Virus record (IMG/VR): IMGVR_UViG_3300029448_000099
Location: 1-43,212 of that record
From: a virus
Direction: 5' to 3' (one strand)
Length of the DNA: 43,212 nucleotides
Shown here: positions 41,133 through 43,212 of the stretch, in pieces
How positions within the stretch are numbered: position 1 is the stretch's first letter
How the letters are laid out: every line of letters starts with the position of its first letter
Notes under the pieces: generated by a model
The model's input: the letters and a program-made list of their open reading frames with translations, nothing else
What the model was told of the DNA's origin: nothing
Database searches by the model: none
Made by a program: the position numbers and the translations under genes

Positions 41133-42340
41133 ACTAACTCCTTGTTTTTGTTATACATTTTATGCCACGTTACTAAATCCTCATTGTCGTGATTGATTGT
41201 ATACCACTCCATACCCTTGAGTATATGTGCAATCACATCAACTGTCCACCCATTTCCAATCATCTTGTATCTCTGACTATTGGATACATGGTTGGTGTAG
41301 TTGTCAGGTAATGTCTGCAATCTCTCACACTCTAAGGGTGTTAGCTTTCGCCACATATCTTTTGATACTACCACATTATCTTTCTGCACAGTAGTAAGAC
41401 AGTTAGACTTTTCATCAGCACGTACCTCTATTTGTCGTGTGTAGGGTAGTTCAAGTTGGTCATCTTTACGAGTACCATGCTCATCTAATCTACGATTAAC
41501 AATCCTACCTACTGCAACTTTTGGTTCTCTATGTCCACCTTGCATGGTAGTAAGGGTAGGTGCTTTGCCTTCTTGTGCATATACTCGCTTGATTGAGTCA
41601 TGCCCTTTGAGGTCAGCAGTACCAACTCTAATCAATCCATCTTTAGATACAGTAGGATTATCTTTCAGTACCATAGTACGTTGCTTACGTTCAATACTAT
41701 TCCACCATACTGCACCATTGTATCTAGCAGTAAGACAATGCGACTTGCCATCTTGACTAGTCATCTCATCTGTAGCATAGCCATCTTCTAATACGTCTTG
41801 CATAGTAATCTTCTTGTCAATCATATCATCAATAGGCATCTGCTTATATGTACCATCAGCTTGTATCTTACCAAACCAATATAGTCTGTACCTATTCTGA
41901 CCACTAAGCCACTTAGAGTTTCTAGCTTGTGGCTCAAATCCCATGTACTCTGATATCACATCTTGTGATTTCTTAGCCATACGTACATTCTCTAAGAGTA
42001 CATACTTAGGCTTGACTACCTTGAGTATATCCACAAAGTTGAAGAACAACTTACTGCGTGGGTCATCAAAGTTCAACTGATGTCCTGCAAAAGAAAATCC
42101 CTGACAAGGCGAACCCCCCATCATCAAATCTATATCCCAACATGATATCTCATATGGGTCTAGGTCTGTGACATCTCCTAGCTGAATGGTGTTAGGAAAG
42201 TTAGCTTGTGTAACTTGGATTGCATACTTATCAATCTCACTTGCATAGTAGGCACTACCCTTGCCATCAAAGGTAATACCTAGCTTTTGTAGGGCAACTT
42301 GACCACCACTACAACCATCAAATAAACTTAGTACATTCAT
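41129..42340 (-). CDS. DNA (cytosine-5)-methyltransferase
   Basis: A 403-residue C5 methyltransferase that would modify phage or host DNA. Motif I is LSLFDGCSGG (residues 4-13). Motif IV is SPCQGFS with catalytic C79, and motif VI is ENVRMAK (117-123). Motif VIII is QNRYRLYWF near 150, and motifs IX and X are LTPLECERLQTLPDNYT and GNGWTVDVIAHIL. Between VIII and IX the target-recognition region has three short repeated -LT- elements (HCLTARY, PTLTTMQ, NCLTTVQ). This layout is common in solitary phage Dcm-type enzymes; no restriction enzyme gene is beside it. It likely protects phage DNA from host restriction. Confidence 0.9.
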   Translation of the reverse strand: MNVLSLFDGCSGGQVALQKLGITFDGKGSAYYASEIDKYAIQVTQANFPNTIQLGDVTDLDPYEISCWDIDLMMGGSPCQGFSFAGHQLNFDDPRSKLFFNFVDILKVVKPKYVLLENVRMAKKSQDVISEYMGFEPQARNSKWLSGQNRYRLYWFGKIQADGTYKQMPIDDMIDKKITMQDVLEDGYATDEMTSQDGKSHCLTARYNGAVWWNSIERKQRTMVLKDNPTVSKDGLIRVGTADLKGHDSIKRVYAQEGKAPTLTTMQGGHREPKVAVGRIVNRRLDEHGTRKDDQLELPYTRQIEVRADEKSNCLTTVQKDNVVVSKDMWRKLTPLECERLQTLPDNYTNHVSNSQRYKMIGNGWTVDVIAHILKGMEWYTINHDNEDLVTWHKMYNKNKELV

Positions 42341-42516
42341 TCGCTTATCTCCTCTAGTAAATCCATGTCCATATCTTCTGTAAGGTATTCCAATGCTTTA
42401 AATCGTCTATCCCTTTTTAGCTGATACAATTGTATATGCTTTTTGTCTTTTGTCAACACTTCATTTCCATCATCATCTACTACATAGAATTTGATATCTG
42501 CTACTAATATATTCAT
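42337..42516 (-). CDS. Small acidic hypothetical protein
   Basis: A 59-residue frame that fills the gap before the methyltransferase. It has AAGGAG 5 bases ahead of the ATG, an ATGA overlap with the upstream gene, and a stop codon that ends just after the methyltransferase start has begun. The second half is acidic (TEDMDMDLLEEISE). The clean spacing on both sides supports translation. Function unknown. Confidence 0.55.
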   Translation of the reverse strand: MNILVADIKFYVVDDDGNEVLTKDKKHIQLYQLKRDRRFKALEYLTEDMDMDLLEEISE

Positions 42517-42935
42517 ACCATCTCCTTTTTCTTGTATAATCCTACATAAACTTTAGGGTTATAATTTTCTGTTGATTCCATGTAAATAGTTCCTGTGAAA
42601 TCCCTGTCAACATAATCCCATTCTTTAGGTTTATATTGATTATCACTGCAACCTTGTCCTTTGAAGTAATTATCAGTATAGGGATTATATTTTATTCTCC
42701 AATACTTTGGAAATTGTATTTCTGATTCTTGATTATCAGCAAGGTAGCCTACTGCAAAGGCATGAACATTTTTCTTTCCTTCTTTTCGTACTCTATCTTG
42801 ACCACCTTTTCTGACTACAAATTTAGCAATCTCTAAGACTACCTTATCTTTATGGTCAACTACTAGACCACTTTTGCAGTCTTGTATGCTCCAAGTCTTT
42901 TTGTGTAAGTTCCAATATACTCTAACCTTTTTCAT
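42513..42935 (-). CDS. Conserved phage hypothetical protein
   Basis: A 140-residue protein. The N-terminal block KKVRVYWNLHKKTWSIQD, then 'FVVRKGGQDRVRKEGKKNVHAFAVGYL', is a family I recall from many unrelated phages, with a pattern like 'RVY.N...K..SI.D...G.V..H...V.L....F.VR..GR.RV....KNVHAF..G'. Function is unknown. A middle region rich in Tyr and Asn follows. It lies at the start of the visible early operon. Confidence 0.65.
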   Translation of the reverse strand: MKKVRVYWNLHKKTWSIQDCKSGLVVDHKDKVVLEIAKFVVRKGGQDRVRKEGKKNVHAFAVGYLADNQESEIQFPKYWRIKYNPYTDNYFKGQGCSDNQYKPKEWDYVDRDFTGTIYMESTENYNPKVYVGLYKKKEMV

Positions 42936-42937
42936 TA

Positions 42938-43039
42938 CTATTCTCCATATAAAGTTGGTATTTCTTCGCTAGGTAAATAATCTTCTTCATCTTCTCTAAG
43001 GGTTTCCTCAAATAGATTATACAGTTCTTCCTCTTCCAT
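42938..43039 (-). CDS. Very small acidic protein
   Basis: A 33-residue frame with a good GGAGG about 9 bases before its ATG. It is extremely acidic, with a Glu/Asp run in the first two thirds (MEEEELYNLFEETLREDEED). It overlaps the upstream membrane gene by 23 bases and ends just before the next gene's ATG. Strongly acidic small phage proteins are often DNA mimics or inhibitors, but that is only a possibility here. Confidence 0.5.
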   Translation of the reverse strand: MEEEELYNLFEETLREDEEDYLPSEEIPTLYGE

Positions 43040-43212
43040 TTGTTGAATCCTCCACTTTTGTTAGTATCCTAATGCCTACACATAGCATTATGATTGAGAT
43101 TGTGTATGATAGTATATATACTGCACCTACTTCATACATTAATTCGTTTAACCCATTGATAAACATAGCAGTTCCCATCATTAGGCATATCATTAATATA
43201 AGTTTACTAGTT
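43017..43212 (-). CDS. Small two-span membrane protein (partial or uncertain start)
   Basis: Frame open to the window edge; a possible start is the ATG at 43193, which gives 58 residues. Two hydrophobic spans are predicted, LILMICLMMGTAMFI and VYILSYTISIIMLCVGI, separated by a short polar loop. It then has a charged tail rich in Arg, Lys and Thr. No ribosome-binding site is visible before 43193, so the true start may lie outside the window. Function unknown. Confidence 0.45.
   Translation of the reverse strand, partial: TSKLILMICLMMGTAMFINGLNELMYEVGAVYILSYTISIIMLCVGIRILTKVEDSTNGRGRTV

Noticed and set aside
1-43212. tRNA genes, CRISPR arrays, insertion sequences and a phage RNA polymerase
   Set aside because: None was seen: no cloverleaf with a TTCRA arm, no regularly spaced direct repeats with spacers, no transposase, and no T7-type RNA polymerase motif in any gene.
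26952-43212. Methanesulfonate monooxygenase-like gene, expected if this were HMO-2011 itself
   Set aside because: No oxygenase of that type is present in the window; the only oxygenases are the four 2-oxoglutarate enzymes. The phage is at most a relative.

Overview
The window is most of the genome of a tailed, podovirus-like marine phage. It is AT-rich (about one third G+C by eye) and densely packed, with no tRNA, rRNA or CRISPR array seen. The most diagnostic gene is the family A DNA polymerase at 33406-35457. It carries a DnaJ-type zinc-finger segment (two CxxCxGxG motifs) between its 3'-5' exonuclease and polymerase domains. As far as I recall, this is the hallmark of the HMO-2011 group of phages of marine Alphaproteobacteria (SAR116, SAR11 and Roseobacter-related hosts). 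The low G+C would fit an AT-rich host such as SAR11, but host assignment is inference. Both ends are cut: the terminase is truncated at base 1 and a small membrane-protein gene runs off at base 43212.

The genome has two convergent arms. The plus-strand arm (1-26955) is the virion module: terminase C-terminus, portal, a conserved unknown, scaffold, major capsid protein, small head/tail proteins, tail tube adaptor, nozzle-like protein, tail fibre with a self-cleaving S74 chaperone, a glycine-rich adhesin-like protein, a dioxygenase cassette, a holin-like protein and a run of large proteins probably ejected with the DNA. The minus-strand arm (26952-43212) is the DNA and nucleotide module. In transcription order it holds small early genes, a cytosine-C5 methyltransferase, more small genes, an ADP-ribosylglycohydrolase, a tyrosine integrase, primase, DnaB-like helicase, DNA polymerase, a candidate single-strand binding protein, a Cas4-like nuclease, T7-type endonuclease I, a DUF3310 protein, a B12-dependent ribonucleotide reductase, a GIY-YIG-like protein and MazG. 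The arms meet with their stop codons overlapping. No phage RNA polymerase is seen, and the visible promoters look like host sigma-70 promoters.

The most striking accessory region is 14168-16783. Four consecutive, mutually dissimilar Fe(II)/2-oxoglutarate dioxygenase genes sit directly behind the adhesin genes. They are led by a near-consensus extended -10 promoter, have markedly lower G+C than their neighbours, and mostly lack Shine-Dalgarno sites. This looks like an imported cassette and may be a protein-modification system. Other points worth attention are a structured leader before the capsid gene, a possible ADP-ribosyltransferase plus ParB-like polyprotein at the end of the virion arm with an ADP-ribosylglycohydrolase on the other arm, strong depletion of GATC, an integrase lacking its usual box II histidine, recurrent GGL/GLMAR-type motifs in virion proteins, and several short genes, four of them encoding predicted membrane peptides.
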